A DNA stretch of 64,000 bases from Caproicibacter sp046707225 (GCF_046707225.1 NZ_JBJKOP010000036.1:186001-250000), one strand, 5' to 3'. Counted from the first letter of the stretch, positions 26,670 through 36,014 are shown. Program-made: numbers and translations. The notes: a model not told the origin generated them from the sequence alone.

Positions 26670-27758
26670 ATGAAAGTAGCAATTTTTGGAGCGGGCCTTT
26701 CCGGATTATCCTGTGCAATTACACTTGAGAAACATGGAGTTAACCCATCGATTTTTGAAAAGAGAAGTTGTGTTGGGGACCGGTTTGTCAATGCCGAAGC
26801 CATGTTCAGCATTCTGGAAAGACCAGTTAAGGATGGCCTTTCTTACTTATCTGAAGTGTACGGTATTCATCTTGAGCCAATCAGCGAAACAAACCACTTG
26901 ATGATCCATTCCTTAAATGGGGAAAGCAGTGTAGAGGGAAAAATCGGGTACACCAATATACGTGGACGGCACGAAAATTCTTTTGAGAACCAGCTCAGCC
27001 GGCAAGTGAAAAGCAAAATCAATTTTAATTTTTTAAAGGAATATACTGAAATCTCAAAGGATTTTGATTCGATTGTTTTAGCAACTGGAGATGGAGATTA
27101 TTCCATTAAACTGAACAATTACCGATGCGACATCACTTGCTCTTTAAAAGGTGCCACTGTGGAAGGAACCTTTTTAACATCTGAGCCGCATGTGTGGTTT
27201 AATTATGATATTCTTCCCAAAGGATATGCCTGGCTTATTCCTTATTCACAAAAAGAAGCAAATTTGGTGATTGCCTTTCCAGAATATCCACAGGCAGAAA
27301 TCTATGATATTGATAAAATGTGGAAACTGATGTTTGACTTAGCCTGTAGGGACTTGCGGCAAAGCCTGAAAATAACAGATAGATTTCAGATTATCCACTA
27401 CATTGCCGGAATTTGCGAATCTCCCAAAATTGGGAATACCTATTTTGTAGGCAACTGCTTCGGCGCTCTTTCTCCCGGATTGGGCTTTGGACAGTTTTCA
27501 TCTATTCTGACAGGTATTTATGCCGCGTTGGATATTTGTAATCTCGCCCATTATGACGATTTGGTAAAACCATTATTTGAAAATTACAACCATTCCCTTG
27601 CTTTAAGACGGTTTCTTGAAGGGTTAAGTAACGATGATCTGGACCGAATTGTAAAAAGAAGTAATTTAAAATTTGCCGATACCCTTATCAGTCGTCTTCT
27701 CAGTTCAGACAGCAGTTTTGATCTGCTGAAATGGTTGACTCCGCTATTGTCCAAGTAG
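26670..27758 (+). CDS. FAD-dependent NAD(P)-type oxidoreductase, unknown substrate
   Basis: A 362-residue flavoprotein with a Rossmann dinucleotide-binding start (GAGLSGLSCA, residues 7-16, followed by an acidic FEK) and a later LATGDGDYS segment and VGNCFGALSPGLGFG, the second FAD-contacting region (about residue 265). The pattern resembles the geranylgeranyl-reductase/monooxygenase-like group, but no specific enzyme is recognised. GAAGGA precedes the ATG. Base composition is AT-rich like its neighbours. It stands alone on the plus strand, facing the convergent MFS gene. Confidence 0.72.
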   Translation: MKVAIFGAGLSGLSCAITLEKHGVNPSIFEKRSCVGDRFVNAEAMFSILERPVKDGLSYLSEVYGIHLEPISETNHLMIHSLNGESSVEGKIGYTNIRGRHENSFENQLSRQVKSKINFNFLKEYTEISKDFDSIVLATGDGDYSIKLNNYRCDITCSLKGATVEGTFLTSEPHVWFNYDILPKGYAWLIPYSQKEANLVIAFPEYPQAEIYDIDKMWKLMFDLACRDLRQSLKITDRFQIIHYIAGICESPKIGNTYFVGNCFGALSPGLGFGQFSSILTGIYAALDICNLAHYDDLVKPLFENYNHSLALRRFLEGLSNDDLDRIVKRSNLKFADTLISRLLSSDSSFDLLKWLTPLLSK

Positions 27759-27879
27759 ACTGCATGTTCTTGTAAAAATCACCTGGGTCACAATTTACAA
27801 AAATGCGTATAATCGTTTTCCTAAAAAGGCGGGACTAGGTACTCTAATCCGTCATTTAAAATTTACAAGCAATCCAAAT

Positions 27880-29199
27880 TTACGCTAGTTTCTCATTGTT
27901 CCGCGTATCTATGTTTTCATCTTTCGCTGATAAGTCAACGATTATATCAGATTCAACCGGTAACCGATTGTATATCTTGCTTACCTGACTGCGGCCATGC
28001 CAGATCGTGGCGACACAGGCCAGTGAGGTAAATGCCGCACATACAGTCAGGCACACACGATAGCTTAAGACTTCGCCCAGCGCACCGACAGCAAGCGCGA
28101 GCAAACTATAGGCTACAGAGTACATAATCGATTCAAAGGCGTTCAAGCGTGCACGGTATTCCTCGGGAATGTATTGCTGTACCGCAGCCTGCCGCATGAT
28201 AGCACTGTTTATGCCCAAAAAGCCACAAATCGCGCGATTCACCAGCATAAACGGATATGGAAGCCACAGCAGCATCATATCCATTATTTCGTAGGTTTGA
28301 TAAACAAAGTAAGCAAAGGAAAAGCGCTTTTTTTCAGGAATCTTTATATGGTAATGTAAAATTCCTCCGACAGAACGTCCGATAAACTCCGCTACTGTAA
28401 AAAAGGAATACATGGCAATGCTGAAACCGGGAGTAACGCTGAAAAATGCGATTAAAATCGGAGACATACCGCCAGCTACGCCATTGGTTACCGCCATATA
28501 GCTGTATATATTGAGTAGCCCTTTTTCTTTTCTCAAATATTGGACTGCCGCTTGCAAATCCTGCCGCCATACGCGAAAAGAAAAATGCATATCTGATATA
28601 TGGTTTTCCTCCGTGATGCGGATATTGCTTTCCATGATCGCGGCCAGCACCGAGAGCCCGCCTTGAAGCAGCAGAATATTACCGACGCCGATGGTTTTGT
28701 ACAAAACTGCTGCAACTGGCGCCATGATAACCTGCATAACAGGAAAAATCATGCTGGAGACAGTATAACCCTTTTCTTTAAAGTCGTCCGGGATCAGCTT
28801 TGGAAATATACAGTCGAAAGCCAGCGAATCAAATGTGGAAAGGCTTGATAAGAGCAGGGAGAACAACAAATATCCAAAATAGGTAAATCGAAAGTTCAAA
28901 AGATAGATCCCGGCTAATGCATATAAAGTGCCTTCCACAAAGTGACCCATTACCAGGAATGGCTTACGGGGCAGCCGATCCATAAGAGGAGCCAAAAATA
29001 GTGGAATCAAAAAATTAGGAATTACGGCAATAGCTATAATCAGGGCGGCAGCCAGGGTACTTTTCGTCTTGTCATATACCAGGAATGAGAGGGCAAAGTT
29101 TCCTGCAATACCGCCCGCCGCCCCCAAAATAGATGCAGATGTCAGCAGATTAAAATTTCGTGTCCAAAGCGTCTGTTTCAATAAATTCAAATCCTTCAT
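27880..29199 (-). CDS. MFS transporter (exporter-like)
   Basis: A 439-residue protein with about 12 predicted membrane helices and the loop motif DRLPRKPFL between helices 2 and 3, a version of the MFS signature. It is of the MFS_3/macrolide-efflux general type. No Shine-Dalgarno sequence precedes the ATG, and a TATAAT box lies only 14 bases upstream, so the mRNA could be almost leaderless. It lies downstream of an HTH-TPR regulator gene on the same strand, which may control it. Its substrate is unknown. Confidence 0.82.
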   Translation of the reverse strand: MKDLNLLKQTLWTRNFNLLTSASILGAAGGIAGNFALSFLVYDKTKSTLAAALIIAIAVIPNFLIPLFLAPLMDRLPRKPFLVMGHFVEGTLYALAGIYLLNFRFTYFGYLLFSLLLSSLSTFDSLAFDCIFPKLIPDDFKEKGYTVSSMIFPVMQVIMAPVAAVLYKTIGVGNILLLQGGLSVLAAIMESNIRITEENHISDMHFSFRVWRQDLQAAVQYLRKEKGLLNIYSYMAVTNGVAGGMSPILIAFFSVTPGFSIAMYSFFTVAEFIGRSVGGILHYHIKIPEKKRFSFAYFVYQTYEIMDMMLLWLPYPFMLVNRAICGFLGINSAIMRQAAVQQYIPEEYRARLNAFESIMYSVAYSLLALAVGALGEVLSYRVCLTVCAAFTSLACVATIWHGRSQVSKIYNRLPVESDIIVDLSAKDENIDTRNNEKLA

Positions 29200-29213
29200 A
29201 AGTGTTTGAATTT

Positions 29214-29219
29214 ATTATA
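29214..29219 (-). promoter_or_regulatory. -10 box of the MFS gene, very close to the start codon
   Basis: TATAAT on the minus strand, 14 bases before the ATG and without a recognisable -35 box. Transcription would start about 8 bases before the ATG. Confidence 0.5.
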
Positions 29220-29279
29220 AATCAGCGATTAGTCAAATGGAATAGTGTATATTTGGGAAAATAAAGCCTGAATTCAGAC

Positions 29280-30443
29280 TTAAATATGCGTTAAAGCTTT
29301 ATTGAAAGGAAAATTTGCAATCAACTCATACGCCTGCTTGTATTGTCGGGAGGCAGTATACCATTCGAGTATCCATGGTAAGTGAAAATTCGTGAACCCG
29401 TTTGGCAATTGTGTTCTGATCCGTTCAAAGCAGGCAATCAGAATCTCTCCATAAGCGCTATCCTTTAGATACCCGGGATGCTCCAAGCGATATCGTATCA
29501 ATTCGCACATGTCCCGTGTCAAATCCTTAGACGGGCAATCACATTTTTCTGATTCCGCGCGGTTAATGGCATTTAGCGCTTCGGTTGTTTTCCCAAGCTT
29601 TTCGCAGCAGACAGCCAGTTTATGCAGGGTCATCGGGTTTGGATGCTCTATCTTGGAAAAATAATCATAGCTTGCTTCTATATGTCCCAATTCTAAATTG
29701 GTAGACTGTGTATTATAGTGAATGGAATTGAGTGTTTCTTTGTCACCAAGGGCCGTTGCTAGCCGCTCCGCCACCCGGAAATGTTCCTCCATACGTTCAA
29801 AATCCATCATATCGCTATAACAGTTTCCCATGAACATGCGACTCTTCAACATGATGAAGACATAACCCAGCTGGGCCGCCAGATTATAGCTCTGCTGCAG
29901 ACGTTCAAGTGCCACTGAATAATTTCCAGACTGATAGGCGGCCGTACCTGCAACCAGATAAATATAAGCAGATGGATTTTGTCGAAGCAAAGCTTCATAA
30001 TTATTCTGCAAAAGCAGCCACAGGGTCTGTTGGCGTTTATCAAAATCAGGCTCAAAGTCGTTGAGATCAGAGCAATTCGAAGTTGTGAAAAACGCATGAA
30101 ACAGCAAAAAATCAAGCATGTAGGGGCAGTTTGAAAACATCACCCAGTTTTCGCTCATCTCTTGCTTGGCTGCTTCTAATGCCGCTTGATCATCTGAAAA
30201 AAGCGCATCGTAGAGTTGGTAAGCGAGCCCCTTAGCCTTTTTGTAAGTAGTCTCGTCATTGTACCATTTGACTCCCAACCGCTGCATCAACAGCTGAATA
30301 ATTTCCTGACTTGCATCAGCTTTGCCCTGCTCAATTTTTGACAAGTAGGAAACAGCGCAGATACCTTTGCACAAACCATCCTGACTCCAATCATTCCGGA
30401 GCCTTTCTTTTTTAATGAGAATCCCAACAAAATGTCCGCTCAT
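29280..30443 (-). CDS. XRE-HTH regulator with C-terminal TPR-like domain (Rgg/PlcR type)
   Basis: A 387-residue protein. The first 60 residues form an XRE helix-turn-helix (SQDGLCKGICAVSYLSKIEQG). The remaining 320 residues are tandem helical hairpins typical of TPR repeats, as in the RRNPP family (Rgg, PlcR, NprR) where they bind short secreted peptides. AAGG lies ahead of the ATG. It sits upstream of the MFS gene and downstream of a methyltransferase gene on the same strand. Peptide sensing is a family-based possibility; no obvious cognate peptide gene was found. Confidence 0.78.
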   Translation of the reverse strand: MSGHFVGILIKKERLRNDWSQDGLCKGICAVSYLSKIEQGKADASQEIIQLLMQRLGVKWYNDETTYKKAKGLAYQLYDALFSDDQAALEAAKQEMSENWVMFSNCPYMLDFLLFHAFFTTSNCSDLNDFEPDFDKRQQTLWLLLQNNYEALLRQNPSAYIYLVAGTAAYQSGNYSVALERLQQSYNLAAQLGYVFIMLKSRMFMGNCYSDMMDFERMEEHFRVAERLATALGDKETLNSIHYNTQSTNLELGHIEASYDYFSKIEHPNPMTLHKLAVCCEKLGKTTEALNAINRAESEKCDCPSKDLTRDMCELIRYRLEHPGYLKDSAYGEILIACFERIRTQLPNGFTNFHLPWILEWYTASRQYKQAYELIANFPFNKALTHI

Positions 30444-30602
30444 TGGCCTTCACTTTCCCAGTTTTATAATCCGTTCTGTTTGTAATTCATAAAATATAAA
30501 CAATCTGTATTTGGTGCTTGTTTCTCATTATTCCACTCTTGTGTAGCAATTTAAATTTGCTGAATTCAAATTAATAATCAAATTGTATGAAGATTGTTTT
30601 TG

Positions 30603-31448
30603 CTAGGTAGCTGGCCTTTCAGAAGCGCTTCTAAACTCAGCATGTACGATAAAAGATATATGTGTCCATGTGAAAATCCGCATTGCGATCTGGGTAATAA
30701 AACCAAATTGAGAGGTATCCCGTAAATATCCCCGCATGTAGTCTTTTTCAGATACTTGGGTCAGATTGGGCGACCATGATTCTATCTCGCTTTTGGGGTT
30801 CTCCAGTGAGAAGTATGACTTAGTCGCGTTACCTGCCAGCTTTACTTCCTTATTAACGCCTCGCAGTCCCATAGCATTTGTAGCATCAAAAGCAATGATG
30901 CCACCAGGAAATTTCTTGGCCATAGCGCAGAAAAGACGCTTTACCTGCTCTTTTTCAAAATAGTAAAACAACCCGCCGCCAATAAAAGCAATACCATCCT
31001 GTGGTTTAAAATCAATTGCGTCAAACCACGAAAAGTCATTCAGGTCACAGGCAATATTTGTTTCGTTAATGCCTGCAGGGATATGCTTTTCCCTTAGCGC
31101 GATAACATCCGGCATGTCAAGGTTATACCATGGGTTACTCTCATTCTTTAATTGCTCGCGCAAGGTTGACAGACCCGCTCCAAGCTCACAGACTGCTGCG
31201 TGCGGGTGATCTTCTAAATAGCGGCCTATTTCACAGGAAAAATCATACTGACGAACCGCGCAGTTCAGATAGGCATACTCCAGCTTATATAGCTTGCTCT
31301 TTGACAAATCAACATTCAACTCTCGAAGGATGCGTTCCGCACAGTGATCTGGAAACAAATTAGTGTATTTTTTTTCTGCAAGCATTCGTCCCCATAATGG
31401 AATGCAAAGGGTATACTGAACCGTATTTTCCTTAAAATCTTTATTCAT
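30603..31448 (-). CDS. Class I SAM-dependent methyltransferase, leucine carboxyl methyltransferase-like (LCM/PPM1)
   Basis: A 281-residue enzyme. The SAM-binding motif ELGAGLST is at residues 88-95, followed by an acidic YNLDMPDV and IACDLNDFSWFD, the layout of the LCM/PPM1/TcmP O-methyltransferase family. The ATG at 31448 is chosen because GGAG lies eight bases upstream; the longer start has none. In bacteria such enzymes often methylate small molecules in secondary metabolism. The gene is AT-rich and close to a regulator and an exporter gene, which fits a small biosynthetic or detoxification cluster. Confidence 0.78.
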   Translation of the reverse strand: MNKDFKENTVQYTLCIPLWGRMLAEKKYTNLFPDHCAERILRELNVDLSKSKLYKLEYAYLNCAVRQYDFSCEIGRYLEDHPHAAVCELGAGLSTLREQLKNESNPWYNLDMPDVIALREKHIPAGINETNIACDLNDFSWFDAIDFKPQDGIAFIGGGLFYYFEKEQVKRLFCAMAKKFPGGIIAFDATNAMGLRGVNKEVKLAGNATKSYFSLENPKSEIESWSPNLTQVSEKDYMRGYLRDTSQFGFITQIAMRIFTWTHISFIVHAEFRSASERPAT

Positions 31449-31567
31449 TCTAAATCTCCAGTTAAGGCTTTTCATCATTTTAACTTTTATTCCGTTATGG
31501 CTGAATGAGCTTCCCGTTTGTTTACTTAGTCCCCATTATCGGCGCACACAATTAAACGTTAAATTTT

Positions 31568-31897
31568 TTAAAATATACCATGATTATATTTGATTTGCGC
31601 CAACACCATGATGATAAGACCTGCAACAAAGCAAATACCAAAAGCAATCCAACCGTATGCGGTCCCGGATACAAAATCTATAATACCTGTTAAGAACATT
31701 CCTGTTCCCATCATGATCATTGCTTTACCCATTTTTTCTGTATATGGTTTTTTATCTATTTCTGTAACCTTTGTATAATGATAGTCATGTATCAGCGTTA
31801 TCTGCTCCTTTTTCCATATTCTCCACCCCAGAAAACCAAATAAACTTCCCAAAGCTATCATTAAAATTAATTCAAACAAAAATTTTGCCACCTCCAT
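31568..31897 (-). CDS. DUF3784-type small membrane protein
   Basis: A 109-residue protein with three predicted membrane helices (about residues 5-27, 58-79 and 83-103) and the conserved linker WKKEQITLIHDYHYTKV between the first two, which I recognise from DUF3784 proteins of Firmicutes. Function unknown. GGAGG is present just upstream of the ATG on the minus strand. It appears as a single gene in the AT-rich segment. Confidence 0.72.
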   Translation of the reverse strand: MEVAKFLFELILMIALGSLFGFLGWRIWKKEQITLIHDYHYTKVTEIDKKPYTEKMGKAMIMMGTGMFLTGIIDFVSGTAYGWIAFGICFVAGLIIMVLAQIKYNHGIF

Positions 31898-32184
31898 AAA
31901 TTTCTGTTTGTTTTCGTAAGAATCGACACACCTGCCTTAAATAGCAATATTCGTAATGTAATTGAAATTATTATATAACAAAGCAAACTTTTTGCAAACT
32001 TTTTAAGTTGATCAAAAAGCAAAAGACTAGAACTTTTGCAATTGTTTTCTGTAAGAAATTATGGTTCTCTCAAAACAATCTTCTGCTTTTGATCTTATCT
32101 ATGCAAATAATCCCGGTTCAATTGAGGTGTTACCAAACAGCAGAGTGTAAATTAAACAGCTGATAATGCTCAATCCATCAATGG

Positions 32185-32631
32185 TTGCTTACTTTTTCAG
32201 AACTGGACACGCATTTTGAACGGCTGTATGAGGATAACGTATCGGGGAAGATCAACGACGAGCGGCTTGCCAAAATGTCCAAGAATTGTGAACAGGAGCA
32301 GGGAGAGAACGCCGCCAAAGTCAAGGCACTCAAATCGGAGTTGCGGAAAGTAGGCGGACAACTCATGACCGCCGATAATTTCTTGGAGACGATTCGTCGA
32401 TATACCAATGCTCGGGAACTTTCACAGCGGATGGTAACGGAGTTGATTGACCATATCGACGTATATCATGCCGAGAATGTCGGCGGGCAGACTGTTCAGC
32501 GCATTACCATTTTTTACAACTGTATCGGAGCCTTTACCGTGCCGGAGCACGAGAGCATCCCGGAAGCGGATGTACGCTTAAAAACGAGAAAAGGAGTAGC
32601 ACTAAGCTACTCCCAAGCAAAAGCCGGATAA
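32185..32631 (+). pseudogene. C-terminal stump of a large serine recombinase
   Basis: The frame opens after a TAA at 32164 and encodes about 148 residues. From FERLYEDNVSGKINDERLAK onward it matches the coiled-coil and DUF4368-type tail of large serine recombinases of conjugative transposons. The catalytic resolvase domain and the zinc-ribbon/recombinase domain, several hundred residues, are missing, so it cannot be active. No ribosome binding site precedes the first codon. It lies 33 bases from the tRNA-Leu gene and is best read as a leftover of an integrated element. Confidence 0.8.
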
Positions 32632-32660
32632 AAAACGGAGTGTCCTTATAAGGACACTCC
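32629..32660 (-). terminator. Terminator of the tRNA-Leu gene
   Basis: A perfect 24-base palindrome (GGAGTGTCCTTA / TAAGGACACTCC) at 32637-32660, followed on the minus strand by GTTTTTT, immediately after the CCA end of the tRNA. Confidence 0.85.
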
Positions 32661-32663
32661 ACA

Positions 32664-32754
32664 TGGTGCGAGAGGCGGGACTTGAACCCGCATGAACGTT
32701 TAATGGTTCACAAGAACCTGAATCTTGCGCGTCTGCCAATTTCGCCACTCTCGC
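32664..32754 (-). tRNA. tRNA-Leu, anticodon CAG
   Basis: Reads on the minus strand as a full class II tRNA. The acceptor stem is GCGAGAG/CTCTCGC, the anticodon stem CAAGA/TCTTG encloses the loop TTCAGGT (anticodon CAG), there is a long variable arm (TGAAC/GTTCA), and the T arm is GCGGG-TTCAAGT-CCCGC. The discriminator A and an encoded CCA follow. The gene marks the edge of the AT-rich accessory segment, a common integration site for mobile elements. Confidence 0.97.
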
Positions 32755-32768
32755 GACTCAGCTTGTAT

Positions 32769-32797
32769 ATCTTATCATACGATTCTGCACTTGTCAA
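32769..32797 (-). promoter_or_regulatory. Promoter of tRNA-Leu
   Basis: On the minus strand TTGACA and TAAGAT with a 17-base spacer, ending 14 bases before the tRNA. Confidence 0.85.
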
Positions 32798-32921
32798 CCT
32801 TTTTATTCATTTTTTTAAAAGCGCACAGTTTGTAAATTCGAGATTTTGAAATAGAAAAATCCAGCATGTCGGCGAGGAATCAGAGAGAAATTTATTACTG
32901 ATTCCCCGCGCCCGATTTGTT

Positions 32922-34283
32922 TTATCTGAGCTTTTTGCTATAAGGGTCAAACGGGATTCCAATGCACATGATTACTCCGAATATTATTAAATAGTAAACG
33001 ACCGACATTCCATGCGCGATACATGCTGCAATCATCATGAACACGCAGCCCAAAATAGCAAATGTCGGCATGACAAACCGATTGAATACATTCAGTTCTT
33101 TTTCTTTCAGGAGAAGAAGCAGAAAAATGGGAATATAGCCGGCGTACAGCGTGATGATTGGTAGTTCCGAGGTATCGAAGCAGAACGGCCCGAACCAAGG
33201 CTTTGCCTGAAGAACAGCACCAAAGAAATAAAGCAGCCAGACACCGCACAGCAAAAGACCCAAGATCGAGGAGTTGCCGGGCATATTGGTAACAGGATCC
33301 ACTTGACTGAATACTTTCGGCATGGGACCGGAACCGCGGACAGCCAGAGAATACATTCCTCTGGTGCATCCGAGCATCAGGCCGTTCAGCGTTCCGAGAC
33401 AGGATATGATGACAAAAACAAAAATCAGGGATCCGCCGACCGGACCGAATATCTTCCGGAAAGCAAGCTCTGCTCCAGCCTGACCGTTTTTCATCAATGT
33501 TTCCGTCGGTACAACTCCCGCGAGGCCGATGTAATAACAAACATAGACGGCGACTACAATCAGTGAACCCCAGATCAGGGCTCTCGGAAGATTTTTTTTG
33601 GAATCTTTCAGCTCGGAGTTAATCGATGTGGCGATAATCCAGCCTTCATATGCGAATGCGACCGCAACAACGGATGCGAACAAGCCCCCGCCTGTGCTGG
33701 AGCCGCTTTCTGCGGCCTGTGTGAAATTCTGCACTGTCATGCCGTTGGAAAGACCGATCAAAGTGCCGGCAACCGCCATTAAGAGCAGCGGAATGAGCTT
33801 GATGACAGTAGTTGTAACCTGAAATTTTCCCGCGAGAACAGGGGACAGTGCGTTCAGGGCATAACTGCCGACTAAATAAAAGCAGGTGATCGTCATGCAG
33901 GGTCCCCCCGTAATATCCCAGCCCAGCAATACGCAGGTAAACCGGGCGGAAACCCATGCCAGCACGGAAGTCAGGGTAGGATTATAAATCGTAGCCATGA
34001 ACCATCCGACGTAGTAGCCGTATCTTCTTCCGACCGTCATTTCCGCGTAGTCGACAATGCCGTTTACCTTTTCGTACTTTGTGGCCATGGTTGCAAATGT
34101 ATAGGAGCAGACGATCATAATGAAACCCACAATCAGCCAAGCGGCGATCCCCATCGGCATATTGCCGCCCGTTGCCTTCAGAACCGCCTCTGCTTTAAAA
34201 AATACACCGCTTCCAATTACAATTCCAACAACCATTGCAATGGCTGTCAACAAACCGTACTTTTTTTTCAAAGTACTTTCCAT
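32922..34283 (-). CDS. APC-superfamily amino-acid permease (LAT/SteT-like)
   Basis: A 453-residue membrane protein with about 12 predicted helices. The helix-1 signature GIVIGSGVFFKAEAVL (residues about 20-35) is the substrate-binding glycine region of the APC family, and the overall pattern resembles serine/threonine exchangers of the L-type transporter group. It moves amino acids across the cytoplasmic membrane. GGGAGGA precedes the ATG on the minus strand. It stands alone; the base composition is again that of the core genome. Confidence 0.85.
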   Translation of the reverse strand: MESTLKKKYGLLTAIAMVVGIVIGSGVFFKAEAVLKATGGNMPMGIAAWLIVGFIMIVCSYTFATMATKYEKVNGIVDYAEMTVGRRYGYYVGWFMATIYNPTLTSVLAWVSARFTCVLLGWDITGGPCMTITCFYLVGSYALNALSPVLAGKFQVTTTVIKLIPLLLMAVAGTLIGLSNGMTVQNFTQAAESGSSTGGGLFASVVAVAFAYEGWIIATSINSELKDSKKNLPRALIWGSLIVVAVYVCYYIGLAGVVPTETLMKNGQAGAELAFRKIFGPVGGSLIFVFVIISCLGTLNGLMLGCTRGMYSLAVRGSGPMPKVFSQVDPVTNMPGNSSILGLLLCGVWLLYFFGAVLQAKPWFGPFCFDTSELPIITLYAGYIPIFLLLLLKEKELNVFNRFVMPTFAILGCVFMMIAACIAHGMSVVYYLIIFGVIMCIGIPFDPYSKKLR

Positions 34284-34524
34284 AAACTTTTTCCTCCCTT
34301 AGCTCCCGCTCGTTTCCTAAAAAAGATCGACGGGGTTAACCTTTTTAAGTATATCAATTTAAATCGCTAAAAACAATTGAAATATTCTATATTTATCCGT
34401 TTAATTTAACTCTGAATTAAATATGGAAAGAGGTCCGCTCTTTTCGTCTGGCAGAGCTGTTGCCATTCGGCAAGGCCTGTTTGTGGAAAGGCTTTCTTCT
34501 CGCGGTTATTGCTTGAATTTGATC

Positions 34525-34553
34525 TTGCCAAAGATTGGGACCGAAGGTATGAT
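34525..34553 (+). promoter_or_regulatory. Promoter of the ComEC-like/DUF3006 pair
   Basis: TTGCCA (34525-34530) and TATGAT (34548-34553) with a 17-base spacer, 41 bases before the start codon. Confidence 0.65.
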
Positions 34554-34594
34554 AAACAAGTATGCGTAAATCTGCAATAGAAAGAGAGGATACC

Positions 34595-35524
34595 ATGAAA
34601 AGAATGAAACAGAGATCTTTCTGGGCTTTAACGATCCTGATTGTCCTGGCTGTCGCGGCGGTAATTTCCATGCAGCCGCAGAAGGGAGTGACGGCGGGCC
34701 TTACTTCACCGAAACCGTCGGAACGGCGCAACGAGCTGTCGGTGTACTACCTTGACGTCGGGCAGGGGGATTCCGAATTCATTGAGCTGCCGGACGGGCG
34801 CAATATGCTGATTGATGCCGGAAACCCGGAAAACGGGGGCCAGATTACCCGCTTTCTGGACACACAGTCGATTAAGAAAATCGATTATCTGGTGGCGACG
34901 CATCCTCACGCGGATCATATCGGCGGAATGTCGAGGGTGGTTCAGTCCGTTGATATTGGTTCCGTTTATATGCCAAAGGTGTCAGCGACAAGTAAAACTT
35001 TTGAGAATTTGCTGTCCTCCATTCAAAAAAAGGGGCTGCAAATCCAAACAGCCCGGGCCGGTGTTACCCTGTTGGACCGCGGCGATCTGAAAGCCGTACT
35101 CGTCGCGCCGGTTGGAAGCGGATACAACGATTTGAATCAGTATTCCGCCGTGATCAAGCTGTCTTATGATAACACGTCTTTCCTTTTTATGGGGGATGCC
35201 GGTGCGCAGTCGGAAAAGGAGATAACGGCCGATGTCCATGCGGACGTGCTAAAGGTAGGGCACCATGGCAGCGATACGGCTTCAACGGAGGCCTTTTTAA
35301 AACGGGTCTCACCGCGATATGCGGTGATTGAGGTTGGAAAAGATAATTCATACGGTCATCCGGCGGAATCGACACTGAAAAAGCTACGGCGAATCGGCGC
35401 TGAAACTTACCGTACCGACGAGGACGGAACCATAAAAATTCAGTCCGATGGGAACAACATAACGGTTGAGAAGCATGTGCCCGGCATGGAAGAAGCGGAC
35501 GCGCCCATGCGGCCCGCAGCTTGA
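34595..35524 (+). CDS. Secreted/anchored metallo-beta-lactamase-fold protein (ComEC C-terminal-domain-like)
   Basis: A 309-residue protein. The ATG at 34595 follows AGAGAGGA; an upstream in-frame ATG has no site. One N-terminal membrane segment (about residues 10-26) anchors or exports it. Then come the domain opening YYLDVGQGDS, the metal site HPHADHIGG and a late KVGHHGSDTA, as in the soluble nuclease-like domain of ComEC/Rec2 but without its membrane channel. Such stand-alone proteins are probably extracellular nucleases or phosphodiesterases. The next gene encodes a DUF3006 protein, a frequent companion. Confidence 0.85.
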   Translation: MKRMKQRSFWALTILIVLAVAAVISMQPQKGVTAGLTSPKPSERRNELSVYYLDVGQGDSEFIELPDGRNMLIDAGNPENGGQITRFLDTQSIKKIDYLVATHPHADHIGGMSRVVQSVDIGSVYMPKVSATSKTFENLLSSIQKKGLQIQTARAGVTLLDRGDLKAVLVAPVGSGYNDLNQYSAVIKLSYDNTSFLFMGDAGAQSEKEITADVHADVLKVGHHGSDTASTEAFLKRVSPRYAVIEVGKDNSYGHPAESTLKKLRRIGAETYRTDEDGTIKIQSDGNNITVEKHVPGMEEADAPMRPAA

Positions 35525-35540
35525 GAAAGGGGAGAGCGAG

Positions 35541-35747
35541 ATGGAAGCGGTGGTTGAAAGGTTTGAAAAAGATCAATGTATCCTTGAATTTGAGGATGGG
35601 CGGCTGATTCCATTTCCCAGAAATCTTCTGCCCGAGGAGGCGCGGGAGGGGGATGTGCTGGACCTGAGATTTAAAATCAATCGTGAACGAACCGCCGCAA
35701 GACGCGAGAAGATACAAAACATGATGGATGACATTTGGCTGGACTGA
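35541..35747 (+). CDS. DUF3006 small protein
   Basis: A 68-residue acidic protein starting MEAVVERFEKDQCILEFEDG, the usual opening of DUF3006, a small beta-barrel-like domain of unknown function. The ATG at 35541 follows AGGGGAGA. It lies 16 bases after the metallo-beta-lactamase gene, the typical pairing, so it may assist or regulate that protein. Cytoplasmic, no signal peptide. Confidence 0.8.
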   Translation: MEAVVERFEKDQCILEFEDGRLIPFPRNLLPEEAREGDVLDLRFKINRERTAARREKIQNMMDDIWLD

Positions 35748-36014
35748 CCCGACGGAGGGTTTCCTCCGCAATGCTTTTCTGGAAAAATTGAAAAGATCTG
35801 GAAAACATTCATTGGGATTACCAAAAAAGCAGATGTCTGCCAAATATTTTTCTTGCTTTGAGGAAGAAAAATTACTATAATTCTCCAAAATAATTAAATT
35901 TAAGCAATATTCCTTTCTGCTATTTCCTGTCTCTTTTTGGCTTATAAAATAGTAGCACTGACCTGAATTCCCAAAAATTCGGGTCCGAACTTAACAGCAG
36001 AAAGGGAATGAAAA

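Noticed and set aside
30444..30602. Possible 13-codon peptide gene (MRNKHQIQIVYIL) between the HTH-TPR regulator and the methyltransferase
   Set aside because: Considered as a pheromone for the regulator, but it lacks an export signal and a proper ribosome site; such tiny frames arise by chance.
34562..34594. Upstream ATG for the metallo-beta-lactamase-fold protein
   Set aside because: No ribosome site; the ATG at 34595 follows AGAGAGGA and gives a normal signal-anchor N-terminus.
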